A stretch of 64,000 bases of DNA, taken from contig NZ_PNHL01000002.1 of assembly GCF_002871795.1 (NCBI RefSeq), positions 180,232-244,231 of the forward strand. The letters run 5' to 3'. Every line of letters begins with the position of its first letter. Position 1 is the first letter of the stretch. The translations under genes were made by a program, and so were the position numbers. The notes beneath the pieces are model-generated. The model saw only the letters and a list, made by a program, of their open reading frames with translations, searched no databases and was not told the origin of the DNA. Origin of the DNA: Brachybacterium sp. UMB0905 (lineage in GTDB: Bacteria > Actinomycetota > Actinomycetes > Actinomycetales > Dermabacteraceae). Of this stretch, positions 16,401 to 24,180 are shown piece by piece.

Positions 16401-17244
16401 AGAAGCCGTGGAAGTCAAAGCGCTGCGCCGCCTTGATGTTCGGCACCACCAGCCCGCGCGAGCCGTCCGGGCGAGGCATGTCGATCGCGAGACCGAAGTT
16501 GATGTCCTCGCGCTCCAGGAGCAGGGGCTTGCCCTTCTCATCGACGTCGAAGCCGTTGTTCATGTCCCGGATCTCGGTGATCGCCTCGATCATCGCCCAA
16601 CCGATCAGGTGGGTGAAGGAGACCTTGCCCAGGCGCTTGCGCTTGAGGTGGTTGTTGATGACCATCCGGTTGTCGAACAGCAGCTTCACCGGCACGTCGC
16701 GCACCGAGGTGGCGGTGGGCACGGTGAGGGACTCATCCATGTTGCGCACCACGGCGGCGGCGGGGCCGCGCAGCTTCTGCGGCGTGGGCTCACGCAGCTC
16801 CACGGCGGGGATCTGCGCCGTGGTGGTGGGCACCTTCGCCGGGCGGTCCGAGGTGGTGGACACCGACGGCTCCGCCTTAGGGGTCGGCTTCGCGGCGGGC
16901 TTCTGCGCCGTCGCAGACTTCTGCGGTGCCGGTGCCGACTTCTCCTTTCGCGGCTCCTCCTGGGAGGCCGAGGCCTTCTGCGGCGTCTGCTCCGGCTTAG
17001 CCTGCGGGGCGTCCTCGTTCACGGCAGCGTCTTCCTTCGCGGGATCGGGGGTGCCGGCACTCTTGCCGGAGGAGTTATCGACGGCGGGGGTCGCATCATC
17101 GCTCGGCCCACTGTCGGCGAAGTACTCCGCCCAGCTCGGATCGACGCTCGAGGGATCCTGTCGCCACTGGTCGCGGAGCGCGTCCACGAGCCACTGATTC
17201 GGGCCGAACTCCGCGTGCTCGGAGTCCTGTGTCTGCTGTGACAC
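13444..17244 (-). CDS. kgd: Multifunctional 2-oxoglutarate metabolism enzyme (E1 plus E2-like domain)
   Basis: Decarboxylates 2-oxoglutarate and carries an acyltransferase domain in one chain, as in mycobacterial KGD and corynebacterial OdhA. In 1266 residues the order is: a short E1-type N-terminal helix (FGPNQWLVDALRDQW), a long Ala/Pro/Lys/Ser linker to about residue 150, an E2-like catalytic domain with TYDHRIIQGA, then the thiamine-diphosphate E1 part with MSHRGRLNVL, GDAAFAGQGVV and IINNQIGFTT, ending in a transketolase-like domain (LLPHGYEGQGPDHSSAR). There is no lipoyl domain, as expected; a separate lipoylated partner should exist elsewhere. The GTG start is chosen for the family N-terminus. 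A response regulator/kinase pair lies upstream on the same strand. Confidence 0.96.
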   Translation of the reverse strand: MSQQTQDSEHAEFGPNQWLVDALRDQWRQDPSSVDPSWAEYFADSGPSDDATPAVDNSSGKSAGTPDPAKEDAAVNEDAPQAKPEQTPQKASASQEEPRKEKSAPAPQKSATAQKPAAKPTPKAEPSVSTTSDRPAKVPTTTAQIPAVELREPTPQKLRGPAAAVVRNMDESLTVPTATSVRDVPVKLLFDNRMVINNHLKRKRLGKVSFTHLIGWAMIEAITEIRDMNNGFDVDEKGKPLLLEREDINFGLAIDMPRPDGSRGLVVPNIKAAQRFDFHGFWRAYEEVVKKARAGKLTMDDFAHTTVSLTNPGGIGTVHSIPRLMKGQGVIVGVGAMDYPAQFQGASPATLAELAVSKVMTLTSTYDHRIIQGAASGEFLKAMGDKLLGKDGFYDRVFASLRLPYQPVRWVPDNPFEHTESERLARVMDLMHAFRVRGHLMADTDPLQYRVRTHPDLDVETYGLTLWDLDRSFPTRGLGGHEELTLREILGHLRDAYCRTIGVEYMHISDPEERAWIQEQMETPRTAFSKDELTHIMDRLNAAEAFETFLQTKFVGQKRFSLEGGESVIPMLDAVLAGAAREGLDEVAIGMSHRGRLNVLSNLAGKSYGQIFQEFEGNYGQKLGSGDVKYHLGTEGTYTSRDGASTKVYLAANPSHLEAVNPVLEGITRAKQDRLERPEEFPVLPVLLHGDAAFAGQGVVTETLNLSELRGYRTGGTIHVIINNQIGFTTLPDSSRSSFYSTDVAKSTQLPIFHVNGDDPEACVRVAEIAFRFRQKFHRDVVIDMVCYRRRGHNEGDDPSMTQPEMYRLINDKPSTRKLYMEALIERGDLTEEETEGLVRNFQEHLDEAFASTREGAGEQDSRQSVQGLELPESQQGEGGQREVSTAVDAAVLQRIGAAHGEAPEGFSVHPKLAQVLARREQMATEGNIDWAFGELLAFGSLLMEGRRVRLAGQDSRRGTFVQRHSVLIDHENGDTWTPLSYLSEGQARFNVYDSSLSEFGALGFEYGYSVESTDSLVLWEAQFGDFVNGAQTIIDEFISASEQKWGQRSGVVLLLPHGYEGQGPDHSSARIERFLQLCAEDNMRVAMPSTPASYFHLLRRQALSEPRKPLIVFTPKSMLRNKAAVSSVEDFTSGHFEPVLPDTTVDPKDVRRVLLTSGKVYWDLVARREKLGITDTAIVRVEQLYPLPTEQLQQVLETYGDVPLTWVQEEPRNQGAWSFMAMNFILQVGRTLHVVARPASASPATGSNQAHKQEQEALLEEAFAD

Positions 17245-17362
17245 TCTGAGATCGCCAGCCTTCTCACGGTCGGGTGATACGGATGAGGTCAGCCTATCCC
17301 CACTGCAGGCCCGGCGGGCGCTCCGTGAACGGGACCAAAGGCCCGCAGATTCGTGGGAGACA

Positions 17363-18463
17363 TCACGTCAGGCGGTCACCCTCGCGTCCCTGCCGCATCG
17401 GAAGGACAACGCGGATGAGGGAGGAGCGTCCATCGTGGGCGGCCTCGGCCCGCGGGTCATCGGCGACGTCGATCGTCCCGCCATGCAGACCCACTGCCCA
17501 GCGCGCGATCGCCAGGCCCAGACCCGTGCCGCCCGAGGAATCCGGGGAGCCGCCCCGCTGGAAACGTTCGAACACCCGCGCGCGATCCTCCCGCGCGATC
17601 CCCGGGCCTTCGTCATGCACGTCGATGCGCACCCCGGCGCCCTCCTGCGCGGACGCGGCGCAGACGTGGATGCGGCCGCCGACGGGGGAGTGGCGGGCGG
17701 CGTTCTCCAGCAGGTTGTGGATCACCTGGTGGAGTCGCGCAGCATCGGCCTCGACCGTGAGGTCCGGCGGCTCCACCTCGACGATCCAGCGCACATCCCG
17801 TCCGCCAGCGGCGAGAGAGGCTGCGTCCACGACTTCGTGCAGGAACGGGGTCAGCTCCACGATCTCCAGATCCAGCTCGATCACCCCCGCATCCAAGCGG
17901 GAGAGGTCCAGCAGGTGGTCCACGAGCTGGGAGAGACGCTCCGTTTCGGTCAGGGCCACTTCGAGCGCTGCCGGATCCGGCTCGGTCACCCCGTCCACCA
18001 GGTTCTCCAGCTGCGCGCGCAGCCCCGCGACCGGGGTGCGCAGCTCATGGGACACATTGGCCACCAGCTCCCGACGGGTGCGGTCGGTCTGCTCCAGCTC
18101 CGCGGCCATGGTGGAGAACGCCGCGGCCAGCTGGCCCACTTCGTCACGGCTGGTGGCACGAACATCGCGGCTGTAGTCCCCGCGGGCCATGGCCCGGGCC
18201 GCTGAGGTCATCTCCCGCAGCGGGGAGGTCATCCCGCGCGCCAGCACCTGGGTGGAGACCAGTGCGAGGACCACCACCAGGGGCAGAGCCAGAAGGGGGG
18301 CGACTCCGGCGCGGATCGAGATCTGGGTCAGCAGGGCGGCGACCGTCACGCTCACAGCCACGAGCACCCCGAGCTTGACCTTGAAGGAGCGCAGGCGGTC
18401 CAGCGGTCGCAGATCCAGCCGATCGGGAACGCGACTGCGCGGTGCGGGCACGGAGCCGCTCAC
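17363..18463 (-). CDS. Sensor histidine kinase with almost no extracellular loop
   Basis: The kinase of a two-component system, 366 residues. Two transmembrane helices (about 30-48 and 54-74) are joined by only about five residues, so there is no periplasmic sensor domain; this is the layout of intramembrane-sensing kinases. A HAMP domain (about 75-125) follows, then the phospho-acceptor box NVSHELRTP with His139, the N box HNLLENAARHS, and G boxes DEGPGI and GTGLGLAI. Its GTG start overlaps the response regulator stop (GTGA). The stimulus is unknown; related BaeS/CpxA-type kinases respond to envelope stress. Confidence 0.92.
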   Translation of the reverse strand: MSGSVPAPRSRVPDRLDLRPLDRLRSFKVKLGVLVAVSVTVAALLTQISIRAGVAPLLALPLVVVLALVSTQVLARGMTSPLREMTSAARAMARGDYSRDVRATSRDEVGQLAAAFSTMAAELEQTDRTRRELVANVSHELRTPVAGLRAQLENLVDGVTEPDPAALEVALTETERLSQLVDHLLDLSRLDAGVIELDLEIVELTPFLHEVVDAASLAAGGRDVRWIVEVEPPDLTVEADAARLHQVIHNLLENAARHSPVGGRIHVCAASAQEGAGVRIDVHDEGPGIAREDRARVFERFQRGGSPDSSGGTGLGLAIARWAVGLHGGTIDVADDPRAEAAHDGRSSLIRVVLPMRQGREGDRLT

Positions 18464-19206
18464 GAGTCCTCGGGCTCGTCCGCGGGCACCTCAAGTGCGT
18501 AGCCCACACCGTGGACGGTGCGCACCAGATCGGCGCCGAGCTTGCGGCGCAGCGCCTTGACGTGGGAGTCCACGGTGCGGGTGCCGGTGGCATCCACCCA
18601 GTCCCAGACATCGGCCAGCAGCTGCTCCCGGGTCAGGACCGTACCGGGGGTGCTCGCCAGGCACAGCAGCAGATCGAACTCGGTGGGCGTCAGATGCGCC
18701 GGGACGCCCCCGCGCATCACCCGTCGGCCCGCCCGGTCGATCACCAGGTCGCCGATCTGCAGCGCCATCTGCGGTTCCGGCCCGGGAGCGGCCGGGGCGC
18801 TCGTGCGACGCACCCGGCGCAGCAGCGCCTTGAGCCGGGCGACGAGCTCGCGCATCGAGAAGGGCTTGGTCATGTAGTCATCGGCCCCCACGCCGAGGCC
18901 CACGAGCATGTCGGTCTCATCGTCCCGGGCGGTCAGCATGAGCACCGGGACTGGGTCCTCGGCCTGGATCCGACGGCATACCTCAAGCCCGTCGAAACCG
19001 GGGAGCATGACATCCAGGACCACGACGTCGGGCCGATGCTCGGACACGGTGCGCACACCCGAGGGGCCATCGAGCGCGGTGGCCACATCCCAGCCCTCGG
19101 CTGTCAGGCGATCGGCGATGGCCCGGGTGATTGTGGGCTCATCCTCGATGACCACTACGCGCACGGGGGCCGGGGACGAGGAGCTGTGCTGCTCTGTGCT
19201 CGACAT
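18460..19206 (-). CDS. OmpR-family response regulator
   Basis: A DNA-binding partner of the overlapping kinase, 248 residues. The receiver domain shows the acidic pair IEDE, the phosphorylation site VVLDVMLPG (Asp65), LTARDDE and KPF (conserved Lys). A linker of about 25 residues leads to a winged-helix domain with LTPTEFDLL, TVDSHVKALRRKLG and VHGVGYAL. The start is the ATG of MSSTEQH; the frame is open much further upstream but that is sequence of the divergent M23 gene. The M23 peptidase gene starts 298 bases away on the other strand and is a natural candidate target (inference from position). Confidence 0.93.
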   Translation of the reverse strand: MSSTEQHSSSSPAPVRVVVIEDEPTITRAIADRLTAEGWDVATALDGPSGVRTVSEHRPDVVVLDVMLPGFDGLEVCRRIQAEDPVPVLMLTARDDETDMLVGLGVGADDYMTKPFSMRELVARLKALLRRVRRTSAPAAPGPEPQMALQIGDLVIDRAGRRVMRGGVPAHLTPTEFDLLLCLASTPGTVLTREQLLADVWDWVDATGTRTVDSHVKALRRKLGADLVRTVHGVGYALEVPADEPEDS

Positions 19207-19503
19207 GGCGCCACTGTAATGCGGACCCTGCGGGACCGCCTGTGAGAGGCGGCGCGAGCGGGGATGCGAGTGCGTCCGATGTGACCCAGTCCCCATCTGG
19301 ACGCGTCGTTCGTCAAGTCTCGGCCAGTGCCGGGCCCGGTCGGCAAAAACTTGGCAATGAGCGGGTTGACCAGGACGTTGTTCATGAATTTCCGGCGTAC
19401 GTTGGATCGCGTTGTTCGGCGACGCGTCCTTCCCTGTCCGGCGTCGCGACCGGACGAACGTCATTGCAAGGAAACCGCCGTCGAAGCAGGAAGAGGTTGC
19501 CCC
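19207..19503. promoter_or_regulatory. Divergent control region between the response regulator and the M23 peptidase
   Basis: About 297 bases without a credible gene. The part at about 19340-19420 is visibly less GC-rich (AAAAACTTGGCAATGAG, TTGACC at about 19365, TTCATGAATTT). TTGACC could be a -35 for the peptidase gene, but I find no convincing -10 at 17-18 bases. I looked for a c-di-AMP (ydaO) riboswitch, which often precedes such peptidases in actinobacteria, and did not find its conserved words. Confidence 0.4.
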
Positions 19504-20382
19504 GTGGCCAATCACCGCGCCGAAGGTCGCGCCGCCGTGCGCAAGCCCCGCTCCGTGGGGGGCACCCACCGTGATTCCTGCGTCCCCGGTGGCGCCGTGA
19601 AGGTCGGTGTCGTCGGCGTTCTGGCCACCGCGACCATCGCCGCGCCGTTGGCTGCCGCTGCCGCCGGCATCGAGGACTCCGCCCCGCTTCCCGCGCCGAT
19701 GGCCCAGCAGGCCCCGCAGGTCGCCCCGCAGGACGCCGCGCCCGTCTCCATTCCGACCGCCGCCAAGGCTGACGCTGAGGTGCGCGATACGGACTCCGCT
19801 GCCAGCCGCTCCGAGGAGCGCACCTCCCCGGCGGAGGAGAAGGAGACGTCCGAGGACGCCGCGCAGGAGCAGGAGGCTGAAAACACCGGCATCACCGTCG
19901 AGGTCGAGGAGCCCGAGCCCGTCGTCGAGCCCGCGGCCGAAGCCGCCGAGAACGGCGAGGGCACCGCTGACGCCAGCACCGCTCCGGCCGCCACCTCCGG
20001 GACCGTCCGCCCCGTGCCCGGCCCCATCACCTCCGGCTACGGCTACCGCATCCACCCCATCCTCGGCTACTCCAAGATGCACGAGGGCGTGGACTTCTCC
20101 GCCGGGTGCGGCACCCCCGTGCGCTCCGTCCGGGCCGGCACAGTCGTGGCCGTCGAGTACAACGGCGCCTCCGGCAACCGTGTGAAGGTCGACCACGGCA
20201 ATGGTGAGATCTCCGGCTACTACCATCTCTCCGGCTTCGCCACCTCGGTGGGCGCGACCGTGCAGGCCGGGGACGTCGTCGGCTACGTCGGCTCCACCGG
20301 GCGCTCCACCGGCTGCCACCTGCACTTCGCGAAGATGGACGCCAACGGAAACTACTCCAACCCGATGTCCTTCCTGCAGTGA
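19504..20382 (+). CDS. Secreted M23 family (LytM-type) peptidase
   Basis: A probable peptidoglycan endopeptidase of 292 residues. The GTG is chosen because GGAAGAGG lies eight bases upstream. A long basic N-terminus and the segment [22 protein letters not shown] form a signal or anchor. Then comes an acidic, Pro/Ala/Glu-rich spacer (about residues 65-175), then the M23 domain: [17 protein letters not shown] (zinc ligands H-x3-D), and the HLHF motif near the end. All catalytic metal ligands are present, so it should be active. Its stop overlaps the tsaD start as GTGA, linking a cell-wall enzyme and a tRNA-modification gene in one transcript. The Glu-rich spacer may cross the wall. Confidence 0.88.
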   Translation: MANHRAEGRAAVRKPRSVGGTHRDSCVPGGAVKVGVVGVLATATIAAPLAAAAAGIEDSAPLPAPMAQQAPQVAPQDAAPVSIPTAAKADAEVRDTDSAASRSEERTSPAEEKETSEDAAQEQEAENTGITVEVEEPEPVVEPAAEAAENGEGTADASTAPAATSGTVRPVPGPITSGYGYRIHPILGYSKMHEGVDFSAGCGTPVRSVRAGTVVAVEYNGASGNRVKVDHGNGEISGYYHLSGFATSVGATVQAGDVVGYVGSTGRSTGCHLHFAKMDANGNYSNPMSFLQ

Positions 20383-21428
20383 CCGCTCCCATCGTCCTGG
20401 GAGTCGAATCCTCCTGCGACGAGACCGGCTTCGGGATCGTCTCCGAGGGCCGACTGCTGGGCCAGGGTCTCGCCTCGAGCGCTGCCCGGCACGCTGAGTT
20501 CGGCGGTGTCGTCCCCGAGATCGCTGCTCGCGCGCACCTCGATGTGGCGGTGCCCACCCTGCAGGTCGCCCTGGCCGATGCGGGCGTCGAGCTGCGCGAC
20601 ATCACCCACGTCGCCGCGACCTCCGGGCCGGGCCTGGCGACCGCCGTGCACGTCGGCCTCGCGGCGGCGAAGTCCATCGCCTGGTCGCTGGACGTCCCGC
20701 TGTACGGGGTGCACCATCTGGCGGGCCATGCCGCTGCCGATGTCCTCGAGCACGGTCCGTTGCCTGAACGCAGCATCGTTCTCATCGTCTCCGGCGGTCA
20801 CACCTCGATCCTCGCCGTCGGTGACCTCGTGCGTGATCCCATCGAGCACCTGGGCGACACCCTTGATGACGCTGCGGGGGAGGCCTTCGACAAGGTGGCG
20901 CGTCTGCTGGGGCTCGGCTATCCGGGCGGCCCGGTGATCTCCCGCGCCGCCGCCGACGGAGATCCCACCTCCTTCAGCTTCCCGCGGGCGATGCTGCGCC
21001 CCCAGGATGCCCCGTACACCTTCTCCTTCTCCGGGCTCAAGACCGCGGTGGCCCGCACCGTGGAGACCCTTGAGCGGGCCGGCGAGAGCGTGCCGGTCGC
21101 GGACATCGCCGCCTCCTTCGAACAGGCGGTCGTCGATGTGCTGGTCACCAAGGCGCTGCGGGCCGTGCAGGACCAGGGCCTGGACACCCTGATCATCGTC
21201 GGCGGGGTGGCCGCGAATGCGCGGCTGCGCGCGCAGGCCCAGGAGCACTGCGACGCCCTGGGGATCGACCTGCGCATTCCGCCGCCGCGCCTGTGCACCG
21301 ACAACGGCGCGATGATCGCGGCCGTCGGGGACCTGCTGGTCCATGCGGGCGCTGAGCCCAGCGGCTTGGGGATCGCCGCGGATCCCTCCGCGCTGCTGCA
21401 CGGCGCGCAGCTGCCGCTGCCGCGGTGA
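20379..21428 (+). CDS. tsaD: tRNA N6-adenosine threonylcarbamoyltransferase
   Basis: Transfers the threonylcarbamoyl group from TC-AMP to A37 of ANN-decoding tRNAs (t6A), together with TsaB and TsaE. The 349-residue ASKHA protein begins [11 protein letters not shown] and contains the metal site HHLAGH (His112, His116), [15 protein letters not shown] and CTDNGAMIA. The GTG start overlaps the stop of the M23 gene. tsaB and tsaE, often upstream in other bacteria, are not in this window; TsaC, which makes the TC-AMP donor, is encoded at 34988. Confidence 0.96.
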   Translation: MTAPIVLGVESSCDETGFGIVSEGRLLGQGLASSAARHAEFGGVVPEIAARAHLDVAVPTLQVALADAGVELRDITHVAATSGPGLATAVHVGLAAAKSIAWSLDVPLYGVHHLAGHAAADVLEHGPLPERSIVLIVSGGHTSILAVGDLVRDPIEHLGDTLDDAAGEAFDKVARLLGLGYPGGPVISRAAADGDPTSFSFPRAMLRPQDAPYTFSFSGLKTAVARTVETLERAGESVPVADIAASFEQAVVDVLVTKALRAVQDQGLDTLIIVGGVAANARLRAQAQEHCDALGIDLRIPPPRLCTDNGAMIAAVGDLLVHAGAEPSGLGIAADPSALLHGAQLPLPR

Positions 21429-21441
21429 GGTCGCTTACATC

Positions 21442-21481
21442 CCGCGCCGCACCCGGGCCAGGACCGGCCAGGGCGGCGCGG
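21442..21481 (+). terminator. GC-rich hairpin after tsaD, just before tRNA-Arg
   Basis: CCGCGCCGC (21442-21450) and GCGGCGCGG (21473-21481) are exact complements, with a further ACCC/GGG inside. No T-run follows. It separates tsaD from a likely tRNA promoter: TAGTCT at 21489-21494 lies nine bases before the tRNA 5' end. Confidence 0.55.
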
Positions 21482-21503
21482 TGTTGCTAGTCTTATCCGG
21501 TCA

Positions 21504-21576
21504 GCCCCTGTAGCTCAGTGGATAGAGCGTCTGCCTCCGGAGCAGAAGGTCGTAGGTTCGAATCCTGTCGGGGGCG
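21504..21576 (+). tRNA. tRNA-Arg (anticodon CCG)
   Basis: A complete 73-base cloverleaf. The acceptor stem is GCCCCTG/CGGGGGC with one G-T wobble and discriminator G. The D-arm reads AGCTCAGTGGATAGAGC. The anticodon arm is TCTGC-CTCCGGA-GCAGA, so the anticodon is CCG, decoding the Arg codon CGG that is frequent in high-GC genomes. The T-arm has GGTTCGAATCC. CCA is not encoded. Confidence 0.97.
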
Positions 21577-21586
21577 CTGATGGAAC

Positions 21587-21626
21587 AACAGGTCAGCCCC
21601 GGTTTTTGCCGGAGCTGACCTGTTTC
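21587..21626. terminator. Terminator after tRNA-Arg, convergent with otsAB
   Basis: AACAGGTCAGCCCCGG pairs with CCGGAGCTGACCTGTT (one mismatch) over a TTTTTG loop, about ten bases after the tRNA. It lies 30 bases from the stop of the minus-strand trehalose gene and may serve both directions. Confidence 0.82.
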
Positions 21627-21655
21627 AGGTTCTGTGCGGGGGTGCCGCGACGCGC

Positions 21656-23929
21656 TCAGCCGCGCTCGCTGCGCAGGGTCAGCAGACGCTCGAGCACATC
21701 GCGTGCCGCCTCGGTGTCCGCCACGCGCAGCGCGGCCGCGGTATCGCCCTCGCCCACCTTGATGCCCAGGTCCTGCTCGCCCAGGCGTGCGAAGACGCTC
21801 TCATCGGTGACGTCGTCACCCAGGTAGAGCCATGCATCGGCCGCGCTGGCCCGCGCGAGGGTCTCCACGGCGGCGCCCTTGGAGGTGTGCACCACGGCGA
21901 ACTCCACGACCTCCTTGCCCGGTGTCACCGTGACCTCCGGCAGGCTGAAGCCGTATTCGAGCGCGGCGTCAGTGGCGTTCAGCCCGCCGCGGCCCTTCGC
22001 ATTGCGGGTGTGCAGCACCGCGGCGGTGGGCTTGCGCTCCACCTCGGTGCCCGGATGCGCCCGCGCGATCCGCTCCAGATGCGCGGTGACCTGCTCCAGC
22101 AGCTCCGCCTTCGCGTCATTCATCGCCAGCGCGGACTGGTCCAGCACCTCTGCCTGCATCCACGGCGGCAGCGCCCCCACCTCCGCCCCATGGGATCCGA
22201 CGAGCACCACGGAGCTGGGCATGTGGGTGTGCGAGTCCAGATCGGCGAGGGCCCGACCGGACACCAACGCCACCGCGACCGAGGGCAGTCCCGCGAGCTC
22301 CCGCAGAGCGGTGAGGCTGCGCTGCTCGGGCTGGACCGCATCGCGGTCGGACACGATCGGGGCGATCACCCCGTCGAAGTCCGAGGCGATCAGCAGGCGC
22401 GGAATCCGCGCGAATGCCGCGAGAGACTGCTCGATCTGCTCCGGGCTGCTCAGCTCATCGCCGCTCAGGCGGATCACGGCGGGCCCCTGCTCCTCGGGCC
22501 GGCCCGCCTCCTCCAGACGGGACAGGAAGTCATGCGCCCAGGACTGCACATCGTGCTCCATCACCTGGTGGCGCAGGGAGCGCATCGCCCCCTCCTGCTC
22601 ATCCTCGGGCATCGCCAGCGCCTTGAGGATCGCCGCCTTGAGCTCATCGATGTCATGCGGGTTCACAAGCACCGCGGCCCGCAGCTCATCGGCCGCACCG
22701 GCGAACTCGGACAGCACCAGCACGCCCCGCAGATCCGGGCGGGAGGCCACGTACTCCTTCGCCACGAGGTTCATGCCGTCCCGCAGCGCGGTCACGAGCA
22801 CCACATCGGCGGCCATGAACAGAGCGGTCATATCCCGCCGGTCGAAGGAATGATGCTGATAGGACACGGCCGGGCGCCCGATCGGCGCATGTTCGCCGTT
22901 GATGCGCCCCACCGTCAGCTCCACCTCATCGCGCAGCTGCCGGTAGGCCTCCACCCGCTCCCGAGAGGGCGTCGCCACCTGGATCATCACGGTGTCCTGC
23001 GGGTCGATCGAGCCGTCGTTGAGTAGCTCGCCCCAGGCCTTGAGGCGATGCCGGATGCCCTTGGTGTAGTCCAGACGATCCACGCCCAGCACCACCTTCT
23101 TCGGATCGCCCATGTCGCGGCGCAGCTGAGCGGCGCGCTCGCGGATCTGGGGATCCTCGGTGAGGGCGGAGACCGCGGCGGAGTCGATCGAGATCGGGAA
23201 GGTCTGCACGAGCACCTCCCGCATCGGCGCTGCGCCCAGCCCCGGCACCGAGATCGTCATTCCATCCACGTGGTAGCCCAGCAGACGCCGCACCGCAGCC
23301 ACGAAGTTCAGCGAATCGCTCTCGCGCTGGAAGCCGATGAGGTCCGCCCCCAGCAGGCCGCGCAGAATCGCATTGCGCTTGGGCAGCTGGCTGAACAGCT
23401 CCACCGGGGGGAAGGGGATGTGGTTGAAGAAGCCGATGCGCACATCGGAGCGCTCATCCCGGATCATCCGCGGCACCAGCTGCAGCTGGTAGTCGTGCAC
23501 CCAGATGGTCCCGCCCTGCGCGGTGACCGCCGCGGCCGAGCGGGCGAAGCGCTGATTGGCGCTCAGATAGGCGTCCCACCAGGTGCGATGGAACTCCGGA
23601 TCCACGATGACATCGTGGTAGAGCGGCCACAGGGTCGCATTGGAGAAACCCTCGTAGTAGCGCTCCACCTCCTCCTGCTCGAGGCGCACCGGGAACAGGC
23701 TCATCCCATCGGCCTCGAAGGGCTCGGGGGCGTCGCCGGGCGACCCGGCCCAGCCCACCCAGGCACCGGAGTCCACGGTGCGCATGACCGACTCCATCGC
23801 GGTGACCAGACCGCCGGGGCTGGTGACCCATTCGGTGGCGCCATCGGGCAGGGTGCGGGCATCCACCGGCAGCCGGTTGGCGACGACGACGAGCTCGTGA
23901 TGAGGGGCGCGGGCGGGCTGGTCTGACAC
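21656..23929 (-). CDS. otsAB: Fused trehalose-6-phosphate synthase and phosphatase
   Basis: Makes trehalose from UDP-glucose and glucose 6-phosphate in one 757-residue chain. The N-terminal GT20 synthase (about residues 12-475) has VVVANRLPVD, WVHDYQLQLVPRM, GFFNHIPFPP, GVDRLDYTKGIRHR and LRDGMNLVAKEY. The C-terminal HAD phosphatase (about 515-757) has IASDFDGVIAPI with the nucleophile Asp pair and YLGDDVTDE (metal Asp). The GTG start is supported by AAGGAG nine bases upstream; the frame extends further but past a non-conserved stretch. It is divergent from lysA across about 250 bases. OtsA and OtsB are separate genes in many actinobacteria. The trehalose made could feed the GlgE alpha-glucan pathway encoded at 53-57 kb (inference). 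Confidence 0.94.
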   Translation of the reverse strand: MSDQPARAPHHELVVVANRLPVDARTLPDGATEWVTSPGGLVTAMESVMRTVDSGAWVGWAGSPGDAPEPFEADGMSLFPVRLEQEEVERYYEGFSNATLWPLYHDVIVDPEFHRTWWDAYLSANQRFARSAAAVTAQGGTIWVHDYQLQLVPRMIRDERSDVRIGFFNHIPFPPVELFSQLPKRNAILRGLLGADLIGFQRESDSLNFVAAVRRLLGYHVDGMTISVPGLGAAPMREVLVQTFPISIDSAAVSALTEDPQIRERAAQLRRDMGDPKKVVLGVDRLDYTKGIRHRLKAWGELLNDGSIDPQDTVMIQVATPSRERVEAYRQLRDEVELTVGRINGEHAPIGRPAVSYQHHSFDRRDMTALFMAADVVLVTALRDGMNLVAKEYVASRPDLRGVLVLSEFAGAADELRAAVLVNPHDIDELKAAILKALAMPEDEQEGAMRSLRHQVMEHDVQSWAHDFLSRLEEAGRPEEQGPAVIRLSGDELSSPEQIEQSLAAFARIPRLLIASDFDGVIAPIVSDRDAVQPEQRSLTALRELAGLPSVAVALVSGRALADLDSHTHMPSSVVLVGSHGAEVGALPPWMQAEVLDQSALAMNDAKAELLEQVTAHLERIARAHPGTEVERKPTAAVLHTRNAKGRGGLNATDAALEYGFSLPEVTVTPGKEVVEFAVVHTSKGAAVETLARASAADAWLYLGDDVTDESVFARLGEQDLGIKVGEGDTAAALRVADTEAARDVLERLLTLRSERG

Positions 23930-24180
23930 CGGGGTCTCCTTCGCAAGACAGTGGGGAGGGCGGAGGTGACCGGCGCCGACGGGGATCTGCCGGGCGGCAC
24001 CCACGCCGTGGTATCGACCCTACCAAGTGGGATCCCTCACGCTCGCGCGCGCAGGGTGCGAAAAGCCGCGCATGCTGCAGGTTCGCCTCATGGACCGAGC
24101 GGACGTCCAGCGCGGGTGACGCCTAGGCTTTCAGGGCGCCGCGCCGCCGCGCGGTGCTGCCCGCACATCCAGGAGTGAGA

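Noticed and set aside
14332..17241. A 969-codon open frame antisense to kgd
   Set aside because: Its translation is low-complexity (Arg, His, Leu, Gly) with no domain, and the sense strand carries a complete 1266-residue enzyme. It is the mirror frame of high-GC codon usage.
19207..19503. A possible c-di-AMP (ydaO) riboswitch before the M23 peptidase
   Set aside because: Expected by analogy with other actinobacterial wall peptidases, but I could not find the conserved words or pairing.
19207..20325. N-terminal extension of the response regulator into the M23 gene region
   Set aside because: The open frame continues for hundreds of codons, but the conserved receiver domain begins 14 residues after ATG 19206, and the upstream part is antisense to the peptidase.
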